Shown: piece after piece, positions 55,168 to 63,624 of the stretch
Layout: every line of letters starts with the position of its first letter
Position numbering within the stretch: position 1 is the first letter of the stretch
Source of the DNA: Chromatiaceae bacterium
GTDB taxonomy: Bacteria; Pseudomonadota; Gammaproteobacteria; Chromatiales; Chromatiaceae
Assembly: GCA_024235175.1 (NCBI GenBank)
Contig: JACKMX010000004.1
Span: 558,001-622,000 of the forward strand
Reading direction: 5' to 3'
DNA: 64,000 bases
Notes under the pieces: generated by a model
Database searches by the model: none
The model's input: only the letters and a program-made list of their open reading frames with translations
Told to the model about the DNA's origin: nothing
Program-made: the position numbers and the translations under genes

Positions 55168-56583
55168 TCAGGCCGCGCTCCAGGCCTGCATCTTCCGATC
55201 CAAAGTCTTGCGCGATATACCCAGCTCCCTCGCTGCCGCGGATTTGTTTCTGTTGTTGATCTTCAGCACGTTCAGAATATGTCGTTTCTCCACGGCTTCC
55301 AGCCGCAGACTACCTGATTCAACAGGATCACCTCCCTTATCCATGCCGGATCCCGAACCCGCCAGACAATGTGCGGGTGGCGCGTTAAGCAGCAGACAAC
55401 GCTCTACCACGTTTTTCAGCTCCCGCACATTACCCGGCCAATCGTAAGCCATCAGTTCAGACAGGTCCGTACTGCATATTTCCGGAACAGGTATACCAAG
55501 CTCCGGAGCAAGGGATTGCACAAAATATTGCACCAGTTCCGGCAGGTCCTCTTTGTGCTCGCGCAGTGGCGGCATTCTTAGAGTAATGACGTTGACGCGG
55601 AAAAACAGATCCTCGCGGAACTCTCCCGCCTTTACAGCAATACCAAGATTGCGATTGGTGGCGGCGACAACACGTACATTCACCATTGTTTCCCGGTTGG
55701 ATCCAACCGGACGTATACGCCGCTCTTCCAAAACCCTGAGCAGATGTGCCTGCATCGAAAGCGGCATTTCTCCAATCTCATCCAGGAACAGAGTACCGCC
55801 ATCGGCATAAGAGAAGAGCCCCTCGCGCGACTGCTGGGCACCCGTGAACGCACCCTTAACGTGCCCGAACAGTTCACTCTCCAGCAGTTCGGGAGACATA
55901 GCGCCACAGTTGACCGGCACAAAGCTGCCGCTGCGGCGGCTGAGGGTATGAATACCTCGGGCTGCGAGCTCCTTTCCCGTACCCGACTCGCCTTCGATCA
56001 GAACGGTCGATGGCATGGGTGCGACCCGATGAATGAGTTCGCAGACATTCCTGATCAGCTGGCACTCGCCGATCAGTCCGCTCCGATCGCGGCGTTGGTC
56101 AGTCTGATGTTCGTGCGCACTTTTTTGCCGTGCCAACCGCTTTGATCCCATGCAGCGTAGTACCGCCGCCATCATCTGCTCCATACGGAAGGGTTTCAGG
56201 ATAAAATCGGCAGCACCCGCACGCAACGCCGCAATTGCAGTATCCAGATCAGCCTGCGCAGTCATGAGTATCACCTCAACCGGACTACCCTGCCGACGCA
56301 GCTGAGTCAGCCACTCGACACCGGACTTATCGGGCAGTCTGACAGCGGAGATGATCAGATCGAAATGGCAGCGCTCGTGAACCTCCTCCGCGGCCGCAAT
56401 ATCCCCCACCGTTTCCACCAGGCCGAACTCCTTTTCCAGCCCTCGTTTCAGAAGTGCCCGGATATCCGCCTCGCCATCCACAATCAGCACCGATTTCAAC
56501 CGGATACCGGCCTGCTCGGATTTGACGGCCGATACCCCGGCAATAACTCTGTCACTGCCAAACCCCATCCTCCCCTCCTCCAT
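55168..56583 (-). CDS. NtrC-family sigma-54 activator with degenerate receiver
   Basis: 471 residues. The receiver domain spans about 30-150. Its phospho-acceptor position reads LIISAVRLPD, with Ala80 where Asp is expected, and IVDGEAD has Gly37 in place of one acidic residue. The Thr (LMTAQ) and Lys (ILKPF) are kept. The AAA+ domain is intact: GESGTGKELAA Walker A, HVKGAFTGAQQ (GAFTGA sigma-54 contact), DGGTLFLDEIGEMP Walker B, plus VAATNRN. The C-terminus is a Fis-type HTH (SAAARELGISRKTLDRKMQ). No histidine kinase is adjacent. It is probably controlled by something other than phosphorylation. Confidence 0.92.
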   Translation of the reverse strand: MEEGRMGFGSDRVIAGVSAVKSEQAGIRLKSVLIVDGEADIRALLKRGLEKEFGLVETVGDIAAAEEVHERCHFDLIISAVRLPDKSGVEWLTQLRRQGSPVEVILMTAQADLDTAIAALRAGAADFILKPFRMEQMMAAVLRCMGSKRLARQKSAHEHQTDQRRDRSGLIGECQLIRNVCELIHRVAPMPSTVLIEGESGTGKELAARGIHTLSRRSGSFVPVNCGAMSPELLESELFGHVKGAFTGAQQSREGLFSYADGGTLFLDEIGEMPLSMQAHLLRVLEERRIRPVGSNRETMVNVRVVAATNRNLGIAVKAGEFREDLFFRVNVITLRMPPLREHKEDLPELVQYFVQSLAPELGIPVPEICSTDLSELMAYDWPGNVRELKNVVERCLLLNAPPAHCLAGSGSGMDKGGDPVESGSLRLEAVEKRHILNVLKINNRNKSAAARELGISRKTLDRKMQAWSAA

Positions 56584-56903
56584 CGATTGGCATCCACTTC
56601 CACACAGTGGATTTCAGAAAATCCAATCTCTTTATAAATTTTCCAAACTGGTCCAAATTGACCCAATTCAAAACAGAGATACGGGACACTTTTACCCATG
56701 AAGCTAGTTCATATTCTCCCGATTGCAAATTAATACTGCTTATCTGAAGTCAAATCTGGAGTTTCCGGATAAACATTTAATCTGTATTCGTCTAAAAACA
56801 GATGCGTTTTTCAAACCCGGAATATTCGGTATCAGTTTTGCAGTGGCTTGTTATATGGAAAGCGCGCACTCCTTTCCACACTCCCTTTGCAGAAGGTAAA
56901 AGC
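56584..56903. other. AT-rich divergent control region
   Basis: 320 bp between the sigma-54 activator and mobB, which point away from each other. It is clearly AT-richer than the genes around it. A hairpin-like CCACTTCCACACAGTGG lies at 56596-56612. TTGCAA is present near 56724, but no good partner -10 was found. Confidence 0.4.
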
Positions 56904-57473
56904 ATGAAAGATTTCCCCCTGCCGATCATCGGTTTCTGCGCCTACAGCGGCACCGGCAAGACGACACTGCTGACCCGATTGATCCCGTTGCTGAAATCCC
57001 ACGGGCTCAGGCTGGGCGTAGTCAAACATGCACACCACAGTTTCGATCTGGATCTTCAGGGGAGGGAAAATCATTTACTGCGCAATGCCGGTGCGGAACA
57101 GTTGCTGCTCGCTTCACGACGCGGCATCACCTGGATTGAAGAGACCCCTGAAAAAGTGGAGGAACCCAGACTCTCGGAACTCCTGCAAGCACTCGATCCC
57201 TCCCGGCTCGATCTGGTACTGGTGGAAGGATTCAAGCGTGAGCCATTCCCCAAGATCGAACTTCATCGCCCAGCGATGGGCACGCCTTTACTGCACCTGC
57301 AGGACTCCACTATCATTGCCATTGCATCAGACACCCCCGTGCTCTCTCACATCTCCGGGCTCAGCAGGCTGGATCTAAACCGACCCGACCAGATTGCCGG
57401 ATTCATAATGGATACCATCTGTCACGGAAGGAGCCTGAAGAACGGTTACGGAACGCTGCTGCACGCGCTCTAA
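56904..57473 (+). CDS. mobB: Molybdopterin-guanine dinucleotide biosynthesis protein MobB
   Basis: 189 residues from the ATG at 56904, preceded by AGAAGG. The P-loop is GFCAYSGTGKTTLLTRL, then GLRLGVVKHAHHSFDLDLQGRENHLLRNAGAEQLLLAS and LDLVLVEGFKREPFPKIELHR, all MobB hallmarks. MobB binds GTP and assists MobA in making MGD, the cofactor of the formate dehydrogenase encoded about 10 kb upstream. No mobA is in the window. It stands alone. Confidence 0.95.
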   Translation: MKDFPLPIIGFCAYSGTGKTTLLTRLIPLLKSHGLRLGVVKHAHHSFDLDLQGRENHLLRNAGAEQLLLASRRGITWIEETPEKVEEPRLSELLQALDPSRLDLVLVEGFKREPFPKIELHRPAMGTPLLHLQDSTIIAIASDTPVLSHISGLSRLDLNRPDQIAGFIMDTICHGRSLKNGYGTLLHAL

Positions 57474-57551
57474 CCGTCAGGCAGCCGTCTCCGGATGAAC
57501 AGGGAGCTGCTGAGCTTGGTTAGTGTCCTTCCGGATACTGCGGGCACTAGC

Positions 57552-57667
57552 TTGGCACATGAATGTGCCAACATTTTCAAAGACGATATGTCTTTGAAAA
57601 TGAAGAAACCTGGAAATCGCTTTTTCCGGTTTCGTTCCAGAAACATCCCATGGATGGGTGTTTCTGG
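57552..57667. repeat. Array of three perfect or near-perfect hairpins
   Basis: Hairpin 1: TTGGCACAT / ATGTGCCAA (57552-57571, 2-base loop). Hairpin 2: CATTTTCAAAGAC / GTCTTTGAAAATG (57572-57602, 5-base loop), immediately adjacent. Hairpin 3: CCAGAAACA and CCCAT pair with ATGGG and TGTTTCTGG (57637-57667) with one bulged T. They fill the gap between mobB and the amidotransferase gene. No T-run follows, so simple termination does not explain them. Confidence 0.75.
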
Positions 57668-57708
57668 ATGCTAACTAGTTACGACAATTCCACAACCGGT
57701 CTCAATTC

Positions 57709-58491
57709 ATGTGTCAGCTGCTGGGAATGAACTGTAATGTACCGACCGATATCTGTTTCTCATTCGAGGGATTCAGTCAGCGTGGCGGGAAGACTGATGA
57801 ACACGGCGATGGATGGGGGATCTCATTTTTCGAGGGAAAGGGTTGCCGCACCTTCATGGATATAAATCCGTCCGCGGATTCAGTGGTCTCCAATCTGGTC
57901 AAGCGGTATCCGATCAAATCCCTTAATGTAATCGCTCATATTCGTAAGGCCAGCGTCGGTGAAATCAAGCTGGAGAACACCCATCCTTTTGTGCGGGAAC
58001 TTTGGGGGGAGTATTGGGTATTTGCCCACAACGGAGACCTGATAAACTTTTATCCTAAACTCTCGGGTTGCTACCTGCCGGTAGGCGACACCGACAGCGA
58101 GCTGGCATTCTGTGCCATTATGGAAACCCTGAAATCGGGTTTTTCCGCAAAGCCGGATCTCAGTCAGCTCTACGCGCTGCTTTGCAGCCAGGCGCGGAGA
58201 ATCTCCGGCTATGGCAGTTTCAATTTCCTCATATCGAACGGTGAGTTCATGTTTGCCCACTGCAGCAGTGATCTCCACTACCTGATTCGATCACACCCGT
58301 TTTCCGAGGCGCAGCTCAAGGATCTGGATATGACGGTGGATTTTCGAACCCTGACCAGCGAAAACGACAGAGTGGCCGTTATCGCGACCCAGCCGTTGAC
58401 GGTGAACGAAGCCTGGACAAAAATCGCTGCGGGTGAGTGTTGCCTGTTTTCGGAAGGGAAGATCCTGGCAAAGAGCGCAGCATCCTGCTGA
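57709..58491 (+). CDS. Class II glutamine amidotransferase (YafJ-like)
   Basis: 260 residues. Cys2 is the expected N-terminal nucleophile (MCQLLGMNCN), exposed after Met removal. Other class II features: GGKTDEHGDGWGISFFEG, VIAHIRKASVG, NTHPFVRELWGEYWVFAHNGDL and LPVGDTDSELAFCAIMETL. It has only the glutaminase-like half and no synthetase domain, like YafJ. Its amidotransfer partner or substrate is unknown. The ATG used is directly required by the Cys nucleophile. Confidence 0.9.
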   Translation: MCQLLGMNCNVPTDICFSFEGFSQRGGKTDEHGDGWGISFFEGKGCRTFMDINPSADSVVSNLVKRYPIKSLNVIAHIRKASVGEIKLENTHPFVRELWGEYWVFAHNGDLINFYPKLSGCYLPVGDTDSELAFCAIMETLKSGFSAKPDLSQLYALLCSQARRISGYGSFNFLISNGEFMFAHCSSDLHYLIRSHPFSEAQLKDLDMTVDFRTLTSENDRVAVIATQPLTVNEAWTKIAAGECCLFSEGKILAKSAASC

Positions 58492-58515
58492 CGCCTAGTG
58501 ACTGCCCGGATGTAT

Positions 58516-60123
58516 TCAGCCTTCGATCAACGCTGGCTGAACTTTTTTCCACCTTCCGCCGATTCCTATCAGACCGAGCAGCCCTGAGCCGAACAACCAG
58601 AAGGCAACCGGGACCGGTACCGCGGTAACCTGCCAAGCCAGCGCATAGTCCCAATCAAATGCTGTCTGGCCGATCGCAGTTTTCACCTGCATCGCGTAAT
58701 CCCGGTCAGCGTCGAGCATCATCCAGAGATTCTCGCTGTTTTCCCAAAGACTCTCGGAGCTCGCCAGATACTGCCAGTCACCCGCCGATTGCGTACCCGT
58801 TATGTCGTACAGAAAAAGATCCAGATTGAACAGTGTCGCGGTACCGTCAAAGGCACTGGCATTCCCGCCATCAATATTGATGTTCCAGACCAGGGATGCC
58901 GTCAGCCGCGCACCACCGGAATCCGTTGAGAAGAAATAGGAGGCCTCGCTATTGCTTCCGTTTTTCCCGCCGAAAGAGGGGTCATAATCGAATCCACGGT
59001 TGCCGATAAGGCCACCGGTGGCCGGCGCATCATCAATGCTCTCCTGCTCACCTGCAGCGATAATGTGATAACTGTTGTATACACTGAGTTGACCTGCGCC
59101 GAAGCGTGAATCCAGACCATTAGCGGTCTGATTGACGACATTGGCCCGATAATCGGTGATATCAGCCAACGTTGAGTTGTTTGTCACTCTCTCGGCACCG
59201 GCCATCAATGCCGCTTTGATCACCTCGGAGCGCTCGGCGCTGTGGATAGTATCTCCATTGCGATTGGTTGCCGGTGCGCTCGTCGAAAGACCCGGATTAC
59301 TGTGGCCTGTCTCAACCAACAGGGTGGTTGCCGAGGCGACGATGGGCGTTGCTGAGCTGGTGGCGGCAGCCGGAGCCACAATATCAGGACGAATCCGGTC
59401 TGCCGTGTATACGTTATCCACGGCAGCGGTTCCCTTGGCGTGACCGCCATCTGTTCGACCGACCGAAATGGCATTGTACGAGCCGCTCAACAGCACTTTG
59501 GAGTTGCTGCCATTATTTGTCGCAATGACCTGTATGTATTCATCCCTGTCTATAACCCAGTCGACGCGGCGCAGAATATCGGAAGTAATTTGACTTGTGG
59601 TCAGAGAACCCACCCAGCTGTGATTTGCAATTCGACTTGACGTGCCCAGAGGCTGCGGTTTCGGCCCCGGACCGCTTTGTGCTCCGTTGATAAATCCGGA
59701 TAAAAGCCAGTCAACAGCATCATAGCTTTCGATACTGGTGATGCCGGGTGCCACTGAACCGGTATTGCCGTAGAAGAGCCGGCCAACGCCGGTCGCATGT
59801 CCGGAATAGGCTCCGGATGTGGCGGTTACGTCGGTGATGGTCTTTCCGGTAAATTGCGAATCTGCCGAATCCGGTGCGTATTCGGCGTAGACGTCCGAGC
59901 CATCTTCATTCAAATCGGCTTCCACCTGGGTGACATTCACACCGCTGCCATCCGGTAAACCTGCGCCCAGCTCCGACAGCAATCGGGTGTAACCGATATC
60001 ATCCTTGTAGTCGCCGAAGGAAAAGCCGCTGCCTGATAAAAGCAAACCCATAAGAACAAAACGACAGACACCAGAACACACCGAAAAACAGGAACCCGAG
60101 GCAATGGCATTTTTTAACTTCAT
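58516..60123 (-). CDS. S8 (subtilisin-like) peptidase with VPxPA-type C-terminal anchor
   Basis: 535 residues from the ATG at 60123, which has GGGAT before it and gives an N-terminal signal region (CRFVLMGLLLSGSGFSFG). The S8 pattern is recognisable: GHATGVGRLFYGN (His), RIANHSWVGS (oxyanion Asn) and APAAATSSATPIVASATTLL (Ser). The catalytic Asp must lie near GVNVTQVEAD, which is atypical. The C-terminus, VPVPVAFWLFGSGLLGLIGIGGRWKK, is a VPLPA/PEP-CTERM-like tripartite sorting signal (motif, helix, basic tail). It is probably exported and membrane- or surface-anchored. It is monocistronic. Confidence 0.78.
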   Translation of the reverse strand: MKLKNAIASGSCFSVCSGVCRFVLMGLLLSGSGFSFGDYKDDIGYTRLLSELGAGLPDGSGVNVTQVEADLNEDGSDVYAEYAPDSADSQFTGKTITDVTATSGAYSGHATGVGRLFYGNTGSVAPGITSIESYDAVDWLLSGFINGAQSGPGPKPQPLGTSSRIANHSWVGSLTTSQITSDILRRVDWVIDRDEYIQVIATNNGSNSKVLLSGSYNAISVGRTDGGHAKGTAAVDNVYTADRIRPDIVAPAAATSSATPIVASATTLLVETGHSNPGLSTSAPATNRNGDTIHSAERSEVIKAALMAGAERVTNNSTLADITDYRANVVNQTANGLDSRFGAGQLSVYNSYHIIAAGEQESIDDAPATGGLIGNRGFDYDPSFGGKNGSNSEASYFFSTDSGGARLTASLVWNINIDGGNASAFDGTATLFNLDLFLYDITGTQSAGDWQYLASSESLWENSENLWMMLDADRDYAMQVKTAIGQTAFDWDYALAWQVTAVPVPVAFWLFGSGLLGLIGIGGRWKKVQPALIEG

Positions 60124-60477
60124 ATCATTCGATCCCTCTACTGCGTTCGACTGAATGTCCGCCTGGAAAAGAACCCCAAAAGGGTATTGAAGAAGCGATG
60201 TAGCATCGATTGGCACTCAACTTCCTGGCAAGGACAGCAAGAACCGCGCCACAGTTATATTCCTTTGTTTTTTATATCTATTTCATCATTTTTTTCTGTC
60301 GTCTGAGTTGGTGTGTAAAAAATCCTGACATGTCAGATTAAGAAAACGATTATCCTTTCCTGCCTGCTCGACAAGGGTGGATAACCTGATTGTCAACCAG
60401 TAGGATAACAATAGCTGAAAGCAGCCGCCCTGCAATGCAGCATGATCCGCAGAGGAGAAACTGTGACGGAGAGGGCA
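60124..60477. other. Divergent intergenic region before the lipid-modifying fusion gene
   Basis: 354 bp between divergent genes, AT-rich around 60255-60300. A 12-bp perfect palindrome CTGACATGTCAG at 60325-60336 may be an operator. No gene was seen. Confidence 0.45.
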
Positions 60478-63321
60478 ATGACGGATACCGGCAATACCGA
60501 AAAATTGAGTGTCGAAAATTCAACGCCAGCCGGGCAGCTGCTCGCCATCGTTCAGACTCTGGCCAGTGAACTGCATCCCGGAGAGACAACCCGAGGGGTC
60601 AGCCTGACAACGCTGTTGGACAGGGAACTCGGTTTTGACAGCCTCTCCCGGGTCGAACTTATCCTGCGCATCGAACGCAGTTTCAGCATCAATCTGCCTC
60701 AGGCCCTGCTCGCTGATGCGGAGACACCGGCAGATTTGCTGCGGGCCGTGCATGCCGCGGCCCCCTCCGGCAACAGTCTCTCCCGGATGAGGCGGCAGCC
60801 ACCGCCGCTGCAGGATTCCGGAGAGACTCCAACGCACCTTGCAACCCTGACAGAGGTGATGGCGTGGCACCTGACCGCTCATCCCGATCGCCCCCATGTT
60901 CACCTCTATGACGAAGCTGAGTCATCCCGGAACATAAGCTATGCCAACCTGCAGCTGAGTGCGCTGCGTGTTGCTGGAGGGCTTCAGGCACTTGGGGTTT
61001 CCAAAGGGGACCGGGTCGCGCTTATGCTTCCCACCGGTGCGGACTATCTCTCATGCTTCTTCGGTGCACTGCTGACCGGCGCAATACCAGTACCCATCTA
61101 CCCACCGGTTCGAATCTCTCAGCTGGAGGATCATCTGCGCAGGCATGCGGCTATTCTGCGCAACGCTGCCACGCTGCTGCTGATCACCGTAGCCGAAGCG
61201 AAAAGAGTATCCCGGCTGCTGCAGGCGCAGGTTGAGACAATGCAGCGAATTGTAACGCCGGCGGAGCTTACTGCAGGTCACAGCGGTTTCACCCCTGTTC
61301 CGATCGCAGCCGGGGATACTGCTTTTCTGCAATACACCTCCGGGAGTACCGGACAGCCCAAGGGCGTCATACTGAGCCACGCTGATCTGCTCGCCAACAT
61401 CAGGGCGATGGGAGAGGCTGTCCGTGCAAGCTCAAAGGATATCTTCGTCAGCTGGCTTCCCCTGTACCATGATATGGGTCTGATCGGGGCCTGGCTGGGA
61501 AGCCTGTACTATGCGATGCCCCTGGTATTGATGTCTCCGCTGGCCTTTCTGAGCCGCCCCCAGCGTTGGCTGTGGGCAATCCACGAACACCGTGGGACGC
61601 TGTCGGCGGCACCCAACTTTGCCTACGAACTCTGCCTCAACAAGGTCAGGGCCGAGGATATCGACGGACTGGACCTGGGCTCCTGGCGCTTGGCCTTCAA
61701 CGGCGCCGAGCCGGTAAGCGCCGCCACACTGGCACGCTTCAGCCAAAGGTTTTCAGCCTGGGGATTTCGAAACCGGAGCATGACACCGGTATACGGACTG
61801 GCCGAGGCAGCGGTAGGACTCGCCTTCCCTCCCCTCAACCGGGGGCCTTTGGTGGAACGCGTCAAACGTTCGCAGCTGTTGGACGTCGGCAAAGCCGTTC
61901 CTGCCGACCCGGACGACACTCATCCGTTGGAGCTGGTCGCCTGCGGGCGTCCGTTGCCCGGATATCAGATCCGGGTTATGGATGAACGGGGCAGAGAACT
62001 TCCCGAGCGGAGAGAGGGAGAGATCCAGTTCAAGGGGCCTTCCGCCACCAGCGGTTACTATGAAAACCCGGAAGCCACCCGGAAACTGTTCGATGGCTGC
62101 TGGCTTATCACAGGCGATCGGGGCTATCTTGCAGGCGGAGAGATCTACCTGACCAGCCGCAGTAAAGAGATCATCATCCGTGCGGGCCGCAACATCTATC
62201 CCTATGAAGCGGAAGAAGCGGTCGGTGCCATAACCGGAATACGCAAGGGTTGCGTGGCCATGTTCGGCACAACCGATCCGGTTTCAGCAACGGAAAAGGT
62301 GGTGCTGGTGGCTGAATCCGCTGAGCACCAAACAGGATCTCCGGCAGCATTGCGGGAAAAGGTGTCTGCACGTATCACGGATCTGCTCGGAATGCCGCCC
62401 GATGATGTGGTTATCTGTCCGCCGCATACCATACTGAAAACATCCAGCGGAAAAATCCGCCGCGACGCCATGCGCCAGCGTTACGAGCAGGGTAAGCTGA
62501 TTCAGCCATCCCGCGCGCTCTGGCGTCAACTCCTGCGGCTCGCACTGGGATCGATCAAACCGGGTTGGCGGCGTCTGCAACAAGGTCTGCTGGACAACGC
62601 TTACGCAATCTATGCGCAGGCGATCTTCTGGTTGCTGGCGCCACCGGTATGGCTGCTGGTGGTGATTCTGCCCGGAGCACATCTACGCTGGCGGACCATG
62701 CAGGGAGGCGCCCGGCTGCTGTTTTTCCTCACCGGTGTCTCCATACACCTAAAGGGTACAGAGCAGCTGCCGGTATCCGGAAGTTGTGTTCTGATCGCTA
62801 ATCACAGCAGCTACCTGGATGGCGTGGTGCTGGCTGCCGCACTGCCGATTAAATTCGCTTTCATTGCAAAAAAGGAGTTGCAGCAACAGCTGCTGCCAAG
62901 GCTCTTCCTGCAACGGATCGGCGCTCTGTTTGTTGAAAGATTTGATCGCCGATTGGGAGTTGAGGACGCACGCCGCAGCGAAAAGGTTCTCGGCAATGCA
63001 TGTTCACTGCTCTACTTTCCCGAAGGCACTCTAAGGCGCGCACCAGGCCTGCTGCCCTTTCGCATGGGCGCATTTACCGCTGCCGCCGGTGCCGGGGTCC
63101 CACTGGTGCCCATCATCATCGAAGGAACCCGCTCCATTCTGCGTGATGGCTCATGGTTTCCCCGACACGGCGGTGTGAGAATTCATATAACCGAACCGAT
63201 ACTTGCACAGGGCACCGAATGGTCGGACAAACTGCTCCTGCGCAACAAGGCACGCAAGGCGATTCTGGAGCATCTGGATGAGCCAGATCTGAATCTGGAA
63301 AAAATCCAGATTGATGGGTAA
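60478..63321 (+). CDS. ACP - acyl/aryl-AMP ligase - PlsC acyltransferase fusion
   Basis: 947 residues from the ATG at 60478 (GGAGAGGG upstream). A GTG at 60463 after GAGGAG is equally possible. Residues ~15-95 are an acyl carrier protein with the phosphopantetheine Ser in LGFDSLSRVEL. Residues ~130-700 are an AMP-binding ligase (LQYTSGSTGQPKGVILSHADLL; GEIQFKGPSATSGYY; KTSSGKIRRDAMRQRY) of the fatty-acyl-AMP-ligase type. The C-terminus is a PlsC acyltransferase (ANHSSYLDGVVL, the H-x4-D motif; YFPEGTLRR) with membrane-spanning segments before it. It could activate an acyl chain and move it to a lipid. Substrates are unknown. Confidence 0.88.
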   Translation: MTDTGNTEKLSVENSTPAGQLLAIVQTLASELHPGETTRGVSLTTLLDRELGFDSLSRVELILRIERSFSINLPQALLADAETPADLLRAVHAAAPSGNSLSRMRRQPPPLQDSGETPTHLATLTEVMAWHLTAHPDRPHVHLYDEAESSRNISYANLQLSALRVAGGLQALGVSKGDRVALMLPTGADYLSCFFGALLTGAIPVPIYPPVRISQLEDHLRRHAAILRNAATLLLITVAEAKRVSRLLQAQVETMQRIVTPAELTAGHSGFTPVPIAAGDTAFLQYTSGSTGQPKGVILSHADLLANIRAMGEAVRASSKDIFVSWLPLYHDMGLIGAWLGSLYYAMPLVLMSPLAFLSRPQRWLWAIHEHRGTLSAAPNFAYELCLNKVRAEDIDGLDLGSWRLAFNGAEPVSAATLARFSQRFSAWGFRNRSMTPVYGLAEAAVGLAFPPLNRGPLVERVKRSQLLDVGKAVPADPDDTHPLELVACGRPLPGYQIRVMDERGRELPERREGEIQFKGPSATSGYYENPEATRKLFDGCWLITGDRGYLAGGEIYLTSRSKEIIIRAGRNIYPYEAEEAVGAITGIRKGCVAMFGTTDPVSATEKVVLVAESAEHQTGSPAALREKVSARITDLLGMPPDDVVICPPHTILKTSSGKIRRDAMRQRYEQGKLIQPSRALWRQLLRLALGSIKPGWRRLQQGLLDNAYAIYAQAIFWLLAPPVWLLVVILPGAHLRWRTMQGGARLLFFLTGVSIHLKGTEQLPVSGSCVLIANHSSYLDGVVLAAALPIKFAFIAKKELQQQLLPRLFLQRIGALFVERFDRRLGVEDARRSEKVLGNACSLLYFPEGTLRRAPGLLPFRMGAFTAAAGAGVPLVPIIIEGTRSILRDGSWFPRHGGVRIHITEPILAQGTEWSDKLLLRNKARKAILEHLDEPDLNLEKIQIDG

Positions 63322-63624
63322 ATCACTCCGCTGCCAATCGCAGAAGAATCACCCCAAGGCCTGTCCGATTTAACACTGTTTGGCTGCGCCCGAAGGAACT
63401 GCCCTTGGGGTGCAAATCCCCGGATGACGATCAACTCAGCTTTTCGAACCCGTTAAATAGGCCCACTATTCGCCTGGTTCGATAAGCTGGATCGATTAGC
63501 CTCCGGTGATCTTCGCTTCAAACGGATAAGTCTGACAGGCCCCCGGTCATTAAAATGAAAAACATTTTTTATATAACACCGGCTAAGGTATCAATAGTGA
63601 TGCGAATTCCGGGAGAAGTGAGGA
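63322..63624. other. Intergenic region with long-range inverted repeat
   Basis: 303 bp, no gene. CACCCCAAGG (63350-63359) and CCTTGGGGTG (63403-63412) are perfect inverted repeats around a 43-base loop, and GGGGTGCAAATCCCC at the end forms a smaller hairpin. This could act in termination of the fusion gene. It does not match any riboswitch I know. The ribosome-binding site of the next gene is GGGAGAAGTGAGGA. Confidence 0.45.

Noticed and set aside
63350..63412. Riboswitch upstream of the last chemoreceptor
   Set aside because: The inverted repeat has a long unpaired loop and lacks the conserved cores of c-di-GMP or other riboswitches I know. A terminator-like role is more likely.
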